DNA from: an uncultured Mycolicibacterium sp.
GTDB taxonomy: Bacteria > Actinomycetota > Actinomycetes > Mycobacteriales > Mycobacteriaceae
Assembly (NCBI RefSeq): GCF_937941905.1
Contig: NZ_CALDGS010000068.1
Location: 89,329-153,328 of the forward strand
DNA: 64,000 nucleotides
Reading direction: 5' to 3'
Made by a program: the position numbers and the translations under genes. Shown in pieces: positions 16,334 to 23,480 of this stretch (position 1 is the first letter of the stretch; each line of letters begins with the position of its first letter). The notes beneath the pieces are model-generated. The model was not told the DNA's origin. It ran no database searches and was given only the letters and a program-made list of their open reading frames with translations.

Positions 16334-16816
16334 CTACCCGCGTCCGGCCAGCAGCCGGGCCACCCCGGCGGTCAGGTCGCGCAGCGCCGGCAGCGCGCTC
16401 AGCAGCGCCTGGACGTCGGCGGGCGGCAGCTCGGACAGCGCCTGGGCCACCGCGCCGGCCAGAGCGTCCTCGATGGCGGCGCGCTCGGTCAGGGCCTTGT
16501 CGGTGGGGCGCAGCACCGAGACCCGGCGGTCGTGCTCGGCGGGGCGCTTGTCCAGCAGGCCGCGGTCGATCAGCGAGCGCACCGCCGCACTGACGTTGCT
16601 CGACTGCATCCCGGTCGCGGCGGCGACCTCCGACACGCTGCGCCCGGGTTGTTCGAGGACGGTGCGCAGCACCGCCAGCTCCGAGGCGGGCAGCGGTTCC
16701 AGGCCGACCTTGGCCGGGCCGAGGCGGGCCAGCCGCCAGGACAGCGCGTGCAGCACCAGGGCCAGCTCGCGCAGCGGGGGATCGGTCGGGGTGGAGGCCA
16801 TCACCGCACCATACAT
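16334..16816 (-). CDS. MarR-family transcriptional regulator
   Basis: 160 residues from ATG 16816 (ATG 16801 is an alternative, as neither has a clear ribosome-binding sequence). The winged helix-turn-helix is in the middle: SVSEVAAATGMQSSNVSAAVRSLIDRGLLDKR followed by the wing EHDRRVSVLRPT. Flanking helices fit the MarR dimer interface. It is divergent from a Bcr/CflA-type efflux gene and the shared promoter region holds palindromes, so it most likely represses that pump and itself, with release by the drug or a phenolic ligand. Confidence 0.85.
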   Translation of the reverse strand: MYGAVMASTPTDPPLRELALVLHALSWRLARLGPAKVGLEPLPASELAVLRTVLEQPGRSVSEVAAATGMQSSNVSAAVRSLIDRGLLDKRPAEHDRRVSVLRPTDKALTERAAIEDALAGAVAQALSELPPADVQALLSALPALRDLTAGVARLLAGRG

Positions 16817-16849
16817 ATGTTGACATACTTATTAGTCGATACGTATCGT
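16811..16849. promoter_or_regulatory. Divergent marR/efflux promoter with palindromes
   Basis: A TTGACA -35 (16820-16825) and TATCGT -10-like element (16844-16849), 18 bases apart, point towards the efflux gene. The -10 overlaps a perfect 12-bp palindrome CGATACGTATCG (16837-16848); a second palindrome ACATATGT (16813-16820) covers the regulator start. Both are candidate MarR operators. This stretch is unusually AT-rich for the window. Confidence 0.6.
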
Positions 16850-16883
16850 TGAACCACCGCTGCGCTCCGCATGTAAGGACTCC

Positions 16884-18137
16884 ATGACCTCCACCGGTTT
16901 CTCCGTGCCGTTGCTCATTGTGCTGGCAATGCTCAACGGCCTCACCCCGTTCTCGATCGACATGTACCTGTCGGCCTTCCCGGAGATGGCGGTCGAGTTC
17001 GGCACCACCGCGTCGGGGGTGCAGCTGTCGCTGACCGCCTTCCTGATCGGCCTGGCCAGCGGGCAGCTCGTCATCGGGACCGTCTCCGACCGGTACGGCC
17101 GGCGGGTGCCGCTGCTCGTCGGCACCGCGGCCTGCCTGGTGGCCAGCCTGGCCTGTGCGGTCGCGCCGTCGATCGCGGTGCTGGTGGCGCTGCGGTTCGT
17201 GCAGGGCTTCACCGGTGCGGCCGGCGTGGTGATCGGCCGCGCCGTGATCGCCGACCGCGTCGAAGGCGCGGCTGCGGCACGGGTGTTCGCGGTGATGATG
17301 CTCATCAGCGTGCTCGCCCCGATCACCGCGCCGATGCTGGGCGGTGGCATCGTCACCTGGCTGGGCTGGCGGGCGGTGTTCGTCGCGCTGGCCGTGCTGA
17401 ACCTGCTGCTGCTGTTCGGCGTGCTGGCCTTCGTCGAGGAGTCGCTGCCGCCGGAGCGGCGCCGTCCCGGTGGGCTGGGGGCGCTGGCCGCGAGCGCACG
17501 CAGCGTGCTGACCAACCGCCACTACCTCGGCTACGCGCTGACCATGGCGTTCACCTCCGGCGGGCTGTTCGCCTACATCTCGGCCTCGCCGTTCGTGCTG
17601 CAGAACATCATCGGGCTGTCGCCCGGGCGCTACGCGGTCACCTTCGGCTGCTGTGCGCTGTGCATCGGGGTGTCCGGCCTGGTCTCGGCGCGGTTGGTGC
17701 GACGGTTCCCGCCGCGCCGGGTGCTCATCGGCGGGGTGTGCGGCATGGTCGTGATGGCGAGCCTGCTGCTGCTGGCGGTGACGGCCGGCGGGGTGCAGCC
17801 GGTCGCGACCATCGGACTGATGGCGGGTTTCCTGGCCAGCATCGGGTTCGTCTACAGCAACGCCACCGCACTGGCCACCACCGAGGTCCGGCACGCCGCC
17901 GGCACCGGCTCGGCGGTGCTGGGCCTGCTGCAGTACGGGACCGGTGCGGTCACCCCGCCGCTGGTCGGGCTCGCCGGGTCGGCCAGCGCGGTGCCGATGG
18001 GGGTGGTGATGGGCGGCGCGGCCGCGCTGGCGGCGCTGTCGCTGGCGGTGCTCACCCGGGGACACCGGCCCGATTTCGAACCGGTCCCGGTCGAGGCGGC
18101 CGAGCCGGCCGGGTTTCGCGGCGGGGGCAGCGGGTAG
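16884..18137 (+). CDS. Bcr/CflA-type MFS multidrug efflux transporter
   Basis: 417 residues, about 12 transmembrane helices. Drug/H+ antiporter motifs are present: SIDMYLSAFPEMAVEFG at the end of helix 1, the loop motif GTVSDRYGRRVPLL between helices 2 and 3, and a helix 5 region ending in APITAPMLGGGI (motif C). The start ATG 16884 follows AAGGA. Closest class is Bcr/CflA (bicyclomycin, chloramphenicol, sulfonamide resistance). Control by the divergent MarR-type regulator is likely. The TAG stop codon is part of a SigF-type -10 element serving the next gene. Confidence 0.85.
   Translation: MTSTGFSVPLLIVLAMLNGLTPFSIDMYLSAFPEMAVEFGTTASGVQLSLTAFLIGLASGQLVIGTVSDRYGRRVPLLVGTAACLVASLACAVAPSIAVLVALRFVQGFTGAAGVVIGRAVIADRVEGAAAARVFAVMMLISVLAPITAPMLGGGIVTWLGWRAVFVALAVLNLLLLFGVLAFVEESLPPERRRPGGLGALAASARSVLTNRHYLGYALTMAFTSGGLFAYISASPFVLQNIIGLSPGRYAVTFGCCALCIGVSGLVSARLVRRFPPRRVLIGGVCGMVVMASLLLLAVTAGGVQPVATIGLMAGFLASIGFVYSNATALATTEVRHAAGTGSAVLGLLQYGTGAVTPPLVGLAGSASAVPMGVVMGGAAALAALSLAVLTRGHRPDFEPVPVEAAEPAGFRGGGSG
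18112..18137 (+). promoter_or_regulatory. SigF-type promoter (GGTTT-N15-GGGTAG)
   Basis: GGTTT (18112-18116) and GGGTAG (18132-18137) are 15 bases apart, inside the 3' end of the efflux gene. The predicted start near 18144 leaves a leader of about 54 bases to GTG 18198. It matches the mycobacterial SigF consensus except the last -10 base. Confidence 0.55.
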
Positions 18138-18197
18138 ACGCAGGGTGACCGGGCGCCATTCGCGCCGCATCCACCACTGCTCCGAGGGGGCATCACT

Positions 18198-19019
18198 GTG
18201 ACCACCACCGCGACGCTGCAGACCCAGCTGCGCACGCTGCTCGACCTGACCAACACCGAGATCCAGGTCGCCGAGACCCGGGTCGCCCAGGCCCGCACCG
18301 AGGCGGTGCGCCGGGAACTGACCCAGAACGCCGGCAACGCCCGGCACCGGGCCGAGGCGATCACCCGCGCACTGCGCGACCTCGGCGGCTGCCCGAGCGT
18401 GACCGGCCCGCTGTTCGGACGCGCGGCCGCCCTGGTGAAGACGATGGTCGAGCAGGCCCAACCGTTCGACGAGGCGCTGCTGGGGGACCTGCAGCTGGAG
18501 CACCAGCTGCTGGACCGGGCGCGCTACGTCAAGGCGCTCGCCGTCGCCGCCGGCCATGCCGATGTCGAGGCGCTCGCCGACCGGCTCGTCACCGCGCACT
18601 CGGCGACGGTCGAGTGGCTGACCACCGTGCTGGCCGAACTGGCGCTCGGTGGGCCCGCCGCGCTGCGCCGCACCCCGCTGCAGGCCGCGGCCGGGGCCGC
18701 GGTTCGACTCGTCAACGCCCCGGTGAACTGGACGGCCCGCGGGCTGGACCGCGCGGTGGCCACCGTGCGCTCGGTGCCGCGGCCCACGGACGCGTTCACC
18801 CGCACGGTCTCACCCGATGTCGAGGATCTGCCCATCGACGACTACGACGCGCTCAACGTCGCCCAGGCCGTGGCCGCCGTCAAGGACCTGGAGATCCCGG
18901 CGGACATCCGCAACGTCATCGCCTACGAGGAGGCGCACAAGGACCGCCACGGCGTCGTCTCGGCGGCCCAGACCCGGCTCGCCGCGATCGCTCAGGACGT
19001 CGTGGGGATCAACACCTGA
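18198..19019 (+). CDS. Ferritin-like-domain stress protein
   Basis: 273 residues from GTG 18198 after a GAGGGGG sequence. Residues 1-150 are predicted as a four-helix bundle of ferritin-like type (LLDLTNTEIQVAETRVAQAR, then QLEHQLLDRARYVKALA and HSATVEWLTTVLAELAL), with Glu and His at positions that could bind a di-metal centre, though I cannot assign ligands with certainty. The remaining 120 residues contain a hydrophobic linker and a charged tail (YEEAHKDRHGVVSAAQ). Proteins of this design occur in mycobacteria; function is unknown. A SigF-type promoter upstream points to stationary-phase or envelope stress. Confidence 0.6.
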   Translation: MTTTATLQTQLRTLLDLTNTEIQVAETRVAQARTEAVRRELTQNAGNARHRAEAITRALRDLGGCPSVTGPLFGRAAALVKTMVEQAQPFDEALLGDLQLEHQLLDRARYVKALAVAAGHADVEALADRLVTAHSATVEWLTTVLAELALGGPAALRRTPLQAAAGAAVRLVNAPVNWTARGLDRAVATVRSVPRPTDAFTRTVSPDVEDLPIDDYDALNVAQAVAAVKDLEIPADIRNVIAYEEAHKDRHGVVSAAQTRLAAIAQDVVGINT

Positions 19020-19022
19020 CAC

Positions 19023-19478
19023 CTATGCCGACCGGGTGAGCAGGGGCAGCACCGCCCGCCGTCGGGCGGTGATCGCCTCGGCGAAGCAGCGCAGCGCCCG
19101 GGGGACCGAGTCGACCACCACGAACGCGGACGCGTCGCCGAAGACATCGAGTGCCTGGCTCACCGGCGGACCGGTGACCAGGGCCCACTCGATGCCGGCG
19201 GCGCGGCATTCGTCGTCGAGGTCGTACAGCAGGCACAGCCCGGGCCGCGCGAACCAGTTCACCCCGGCCAGATCGAGCACCAGGGGCTGGCCCGCGCGCA
19301 CGAATCGCTTGAGATAGCCGGAGATTCGATCGGCGTTGACGGCATCGACCACGCCGGTCACGGTCACCACGGTGGCCAGGTGACGGCTCTGCGCCCGCAC
19401 GGCCGCACCGGCGAACTCCCGGGCGGCGCACCCGCATCGCGCCGCGCGCGGCCGGAGCCTGTCGATCGGTACGGTCAT
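19023..19478 (-). CDS. STAS-domain protein lacking the phosphorylatable Ser
   Basis: 151 residues from ATG 19478. Residues 35-140 make up a STAS domain (VVTVTGVVDAVNADRISGYL, then PLVLDLAGVNWFARPGLCLL). Where active anti-anti-sigma factors have Ser (as in FLxSxGL), this protein has Ala-Arg-Pro-Gly, so it cannot be switched by Ser phosphorylation in the usual way. It may be a constitutive antagonist or a ligand sensor. Position between cinA and katG matches M. tuberculosis Rv1904, a STAS protein, but I cannot confirm orthology. The N-terminal 30 residues are Arg/Ala/Cys-rich and poorly ordered. Confidence 0.75.
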   Translation of the reverse strand: MTVPIDRLRPRAARCGCAAREFAGAAVRAQSRHLATVVTVTGVVDAVNADRISGYLKRFVRAGQPLVLDLAGVNWFARPGLCLLYDLDDECRAAGIEWALVTGPPVSQALDVFGDASAFVVVDSVPRALRCFAEAITARRRAVLPLLTRSA

Positions 19479-19599
19479 GTCGACCTCATCTCCCGAAGGG
19501 TGCGTTGCTGAGAGAATCCCAGTGCCCCCAAGCTATCCGGCAACTCTAAGGCGGCCGGGAGCGCGCTCTAAATTCCGGGTAAGAAGCCGGTACGAGGTG

Positions 19600-20331
19600 A
19601 TGACGGCACGGTGGTGGACGAGGTGCGGTGCGGCCGCGGCGGTCCTGGCGGTCGGCACCCAGTGCGCCGCGCCCGCACCGGCACCCGCCCCGGAGCCGAC
19701 GCCGGCCTCCACCGCACCCACCACCGCCGCCACGCCGGCGGCCCCCGCACCGGCGACTGCCGGCGGGGTGCGCCGGCCCGCCACCGTGCATCCGGTGACC
19801 GCGGCCGATCTCGGTCCGGCCTGGCGGCCCGGCTGCCCGGTCGGTCCGGACGGCCTGCGCCGGGTGGAACTCGACCACCTCGGCATGGACGCCCGCATCC
19901 ACCGCGGCTCGCTGGTGGTCGACGCCGGGCTCGTCGACGAGGTGATCGCGATCTTCGACGAGCTGCTGCGGCTCGGGTACCCCATCGAACGGATGCGCAC
20001 GGTCGACCACTACCCGGACGCCTCCGATGAGGCCTCGATGGCCGACAACAACACCTCGGCCTACAACTGCCGCGACATCCCCGGCACCGGGCAGTGGTCG
20101 TGGCACGCCTGGGGCCGCGCGATCGATCTCAACCCACTGCTGAACCCGTACCTGGACGAGCACGGGGTGGCCCCGCACAACGCCGGGCCCTACCTGGACC
20201 GCAACCGCATCGACCCCGGGCTGCTGCACGACGGTGACGCCGCGGTGCGGGTGTTCACCGACCGCGGCTGGCGCTGGGGCGGCCACTGGCGAAACCCCGT
20301 GGACTATCAGCACTTCGAACGCCATCGCTGA
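19600..20331 (+). CDS. Exported M15-family D-Ala-D-Ala carboxypeptidase-like protein
   Basis: 243 residues from ATG 19600; a longer frame upstream overlaps the divergent STAS gene and is not credible. A signal peptide (TRCGAAAAVLAVGTQCAAPA) is followed by a Pro/Ala/Thr-rich linker of about 40 residues. The catalytic domain is Peptidase_M15_4 type: DASMADNNTSAYNCR-like loop, HAWGRAIDLNPLLNPY with zinc His and Asp, and WRNPVDYQHFERH with the last zinc His. It should cleave peptidoglycan peptides in the cell wall. The Cys near residue 24 is not in a good lipobox. Confidence 0.8.
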   Translation: MTARWWTRCGAAAAVLAVGTQCAAPAPAPAPEPTPASTAPTTAATPAAPAPATAGGVRRPATVHPVTAADLGPAWRPGCPVGPDGLRRVELDHLGMDARIHRGSLVVDAGLVDEVIAIFDELLRLGYPIERMRTVDHYPDASDEASMADNNTSAYNCRDIPGTGQWSWHAWGRAIDLNPLLNPYLDEHGVAPHNAGPYLDRNRIDPGLLHDGDAAVRVFTDRGWRWGGHWRNPVDYQHFERHR

Positions 20332-20489
20332 CCGTCCCGGCGGTCCGCGGCGCGGTTCCGGCCGGAGCCCCGGATTTCTCGCGGGCCCGCACCTCACCCA
20401 CGGCCCGAACCATCGTTCGAACCGTTGACGGAGGCCCGATCCGTCCACAGGCGCGCATTCAGCCACCGACTCCCCGTAGGGTCGTGCGC

Positions 20490-21413
20490 GTGTCGGTTCG
20501 CGAACTCGTCGTCCTGGGGACCGCCAGTCAGGTGCCGACCAGGCACCGCAACCACAACGGCTACCTGCTGCGCTGGGACGACGAAGGGCTGCTGTTCGAC
20601 CCGGGGGAGGGCACCCAGCGGCAGTTCCTGCTGGCCGGCGTCTCGCCGACCGCCGTCACCCGGCTGTGCCTGACGCATTTCCACGGCGACCACTGCCTCG
20701 GCGTGCCGGGCATCGTGCAGCGGCTCGCCCTGGACCGCGTGCGACAACCGGTGCACGCGCACTTCCCGGCCTCCGGCCGCGACTACTTCGCCCGGCTGCG
20801 CCACGCCTGTCTCTACCACGACACCCTCGAGCTGCGCGAACATCCGGTCTCCGGCGACGGGCCGATCGCCACCGGGGCGTTCGGCACCCTCGAGGCGCGC
20901 CGACTCGACCACGGCGTCGAGGCCTTCGGCTACCGGCTCACCGAACCGGACGGCCTCCGGTTCCGCAAAGATCGACTGGCGCACTTCGGGATCCGCGGTG
21001 CGGACGTGGCCCGGCTGCAGCGCGAGGGCCGGCTCGTCACGCCGCGCGGTGTCGTCGACATCGGGGAGGTCACCGCAGTCCGGCCCGGCCAGCGATTCGC
21101 CTTCGTCATGGACACCCGGCTCTGCGACGCCGTCTACGAACTCGCCGACCGGGCGGACATGCTCGTGATCGAGGCCACGTTCCGGCACGAACACGCCGCA
21201 CTCGCACAGGAATACGGGCATCTCACCGCCCGCCAGGCCGGCCGGGTGGCCCGCGAATGCGGGGTGCGGCGGTTGGTGCTCACCCACTTCTCGCAGCGCT
21301 ACGCCGACCTCGCCGCGCACCGGGACGAGGCCGGCGAGGCGTTCGGCGGCGACATCGTCGTCGCCGCGGACCTGATGCGCATCCCGGTGCCGAAACGCCC
21401 GCCCGCACCGTGA
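20490..21413 (+). CDS. Ribonuclease Z family metallo-beta-lactamase-fold protein
   Basis: 307 residues from GTG 20490, preferred over GTG 20484 because AGGG lies 8 bases before it. The zinc-binding signature is LTHFHGDHCLGVPG; further ligands are in VMDTRLC, IEATFRH and LTHFSQRYAD, the order seen in tRNase Z. FDPGEGTQRQ is the RNase Z hallmark after the first strands. The enzyme would cut 3' trailers of tRNA precursors lacking encoded CCA. M. tuberculosis has an RNase Z at Rv2407; whether this is its orthologue or a second copy cannot be told from this window. Confidence 0.8.
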   Translation: MSVRELVVLGTASQVPTRHRNHNGYLLRWDDEGLLFDPGEGTQRQFLLAGVSPTAVTRLCLTHFHGDHCLGVPGIVQRLALDRVRQPVHAHFPASGRDYFARLRHACLYHDTLELREHPVSGDGPIATGAFGTLEARRLDHGVEAFGYRLTEPDGLRFRKDRLAHFGIRGADVARLQREGRLVTPRGVVDIGEVTAVRPGQRFAFVMDTRLCDAVYELADRADMLVIEATFRHEHAALAQEYGHLTARQAGRVARECGVRRLVLTHFSQRYADLAAHRDEAGEAFGGDIVVAADLMRIPVPKRPPAP

Positions 21414-21495
21414 CCGGACACACCGGGGCGGGGTTGGTAGTCTGCCAGGGCTGTCGTCGCCTGCGGACCGAAAGCCCCGACACGGAAAGAGAGTT

Positions 21496-22695
21496 GTGCG
21501 CTCCGGAGAGATCAAGGCGTTGTCCGGGCTGCGCATCGTGGCCGCCGTCTGGGTGGTGCTGTTCCACTTCCGCCCGCTGCTGCACCAGGCCGCGCCGCGC
21601 ACGGCCGAGGCGCTCGCACCCGTGCTCGACTGCGGGGCGCAGGGCGTGGACCTGTTCTTCATCCTCAGCGGCTTCGTGCTGACCTGGAACTACCTCGACC
21701 GCATGGGGCCGGCCTGGTCCACCCGCACCACACTGCGCTTCCTGTGGCTGCGGCTGGCCCGGGTGTGGCCGGTGTACCTGGTCACCATGCACCTCGCGGC
21801 CGGGATCATCCTCGCCACCCGCTACATCGGGCACGTCCCGTGGGACGAGGCACTGGCCGAGGTCACCGCCGGCAACTACATGCGGCAGCTGCTGCTGATC
21901 CAGCTGTGGTTCCGGCCCTACTTCGACGGCTCGAGCTGGAACGGCCCGGCCTGGTCGATCAGCGCCGAATGGCTGGCCTACCTGCTGTTCGGCGGGCTGG
22001 TCCTGCTCGTCTTCCGGCTGATGCGGGCCACCCGGGCGCGCGGGCTGCTGCTGCTGTCGGTGGGGGCGACGCTGCCGCCGCTGATGCTGGTGCTGTCCAG
22101 CGGGCTGTTCTACACCCCGTGGAGCTGGCTGCCGCGGATCGTGCTGCAGTTCACCGCCGGCGCGCTGGCCTGCGCGGCGGTGCGCCGGCTGCGGCCCAGC
22201 GACCGGATGCGGCTCGGTGCCGGGTACCTCGCCCTCGGGTTGCTGGTCGCCGTCATCGCACTGCTGTACTGGCTCGACGCGCACGGCCCGGCGGCCATGG
22301 TCGATCCCGGCGCGCTGGTCGATGTGCTGTTCGTGCCGCTGGTGGTGAGCCTGGCGGTCGGGGCCGGGGGACTGGTGCGGGTGCTGTCCTGGCGGGCGGT
22401 GGTCTACGCCGGGCACGTCTCGTTCAGCCTGTACATGGTGCACGAACTGGTGCACATGGTGTGGAACTGGGCGGCCGAGCAGTTCGGGATCGTGCTGGAG
22501 CCCGGCACGGGGGCCAGGCTGGTGGTGGCCGGGCTGCTGGGCGCGGCGGCGGTCGGGGCCGTGGCCCTCTACCACCTCGTCGAGGAGCCGTCCCGCAAAT
22601 GGATGCGCCGGATGCTCGACACACCGCCGGCGGCCGACGGCGACGGGCGGACGGACACGCGCGTCGCGGTCGGCGGCGGCGCGGCGGCGGCTTAG
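21496..22695 (+). CDS. Acyltransferase-3 family membrane protein
   Basis: 399 residues from GTG 21496, with about 10 transmembrane helices. The N-terminal RxxA-type motif (LSGLRIVAAVWVVLFHF, with catalytic His) and QGVDLFFILSGFVLTWNYL are diagnostic of the OafA/NodX O-acyltransferase family. A short Arg/Asp/Ala-rich tail follows the last helix. It should transfer an acyl group to a cell-envelope glycan or glycolipid. The gene is followed after 49 bases by an exported SGNH hydrolase, the same pairing as M. tuberculosis Rv0517-Rv0518. Confidence 0.8.
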   Translation: MRSGEIKALSGLRIVAAVWVVLFHFRPLLHQAAPRTAEALAPVLDCGAQGVDLFFILSGFVLTWNYLDRMGPAWSTRTTLRFLWLRLARVWPVYLVTMHLAAGIILATRYIGHVPWDEALAEVTAGNYMRQLLLIQLWFRPYFDGSSWNGPAWSISAEWLAYLLFGGLVLLVFRLMRATRARGLLLLSVGATLPPLMLVLSSGLFYTPWSWLPRIVLQFTAGALACAAVRRLRPSDRMRLGAGYLALGLLVAVIALLYWLDAHGPAAMVDPGALVDVLFVPLVVSLAVGAGGLVRVLSWRAVVYAGHVSFSLYMVHELVHMVWNWAAEQFGIVLEPGTGARLVVAGLLGAAAVGAVALYHLVEEPSRKWMRRMLDTPPAADGDGRTDTRVAVGGGAAAA

Positions 22696-22744
22696 GCTGT
22701 CGGACGTCATCGGTCGATCGTTGGGCGGCGATGGGAGGCACAGA

Positions 22745-23431
22745 GTGAGCCGGCTGTTCACCCTGCTGCTGTCGCTCGCGCTGGTGGTCGGGGTGCTCGG
22801 TGCGCCCGCGCCGCGTCACGACGCGGTGCGGCCGGCGGTGCTGCCGCTGAGCCGGGTGGCGGTGATCAGCGACTCCTACACGGCCGGCTCCGACGAGGGC
22901 GGCCTCGGCCCGAAGGGCTGGCCGACGCTGGCCTGGCAGCTGCTGGCCCGGCAGGGCATCCCGGTGGCCGCCGACGTCGCCGCCGAGGGCGGCGCCGGCT
23001 ACGGCACCCGCGGCAACCGCGGCAACATGTTCGAGGACCTCGCCATCCGCGCCGTGCGGCCCGACGACGCGCTGGTGGTGTTCTTCGGCTCCCGCAACGA
23101 CGAACACGTCAACCCCGTGCTGCTGCCGGTGCTGATCTACGGCACCCTGCAACGCGCCTACCGCACCGCGCCGGGGGCCCGGTTCCTCATCGTCGGCCCG
23201 GCCTGGCCCACCGCGGACCCGCCGCCGTGGATTCTGCGCATCCGCGACGCCCTGGACTATCAGGCGCGGCTCATCGGGGCCCGGTTCGTCGACCCGATCG
23301 CCGCCCGCTGGTTCGTCGACAACCCCGAGCTGATCGGCGGCGACGGCGTGCACCCCACCGACGCGGGCCACGCCTACATGGCCGAACGGATCGCCCCGCT
23401 CATCGCCGACATGCTCATGCAGCGGTTCTGA
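22745..23431 (+). CDS. Exported SGNH-fold hydrolase/acyltransferase partner
   Basis: 228 residues from GTG 22745 (GGGAGGCAC upstream). A signal peptide covers residues 1-20. SGNH blocks are visible: AVISDSYTAGSDEGG (Ser nucleophile of block I), GGAGYGTRG (block II Gly), FFGSRNDEHV (block III Asn) and DGVHPTDAGHAYMAE (block V Asp and His). It probably acts in the periplasm with the preceding acyltransferase-3 protein, receiving the acyl group and passing it to a glycan. A strong hairpin terminator follows. Confidence 0.8.
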   Translation: MSRLFTLLLSLALVVGVLGAPAPRHDAVRPAVLPLSRVAVISDSYTAGSDEGGLGPKGWPTLAWQLLARQGIPVAADVAAEGGAGYGTRGNRGNMFEDLAIRAVRPDDALVVFFGSRNDEHVNPVLLPVLIYGTLQRAYRTAPGARFLIVGPAWPTADPPPWILRIRDALDYQARLIGARFVDPIAARWFVDNPELIGGDGVHPTDAGHAYMAERIAPLIADMLMQRF

Positions 23432-23434
23432 AAC

Positions 23435-23466
23435 GGCGCCCCGCGGACCGGGGTCCACGGGGCGCC
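23435..23466. terminator. Hairpin terminator between SGNH gene and katG
   Basis: GGCGCCCCG (23435-23443) and CGGGGCGCC (23458-23466) form a perfect 9-bp stem with a 14-base loop between two convergent genes. Confidence 0.7.
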
Positions 23467-23480
23467 GCCGCAGCCGACGG

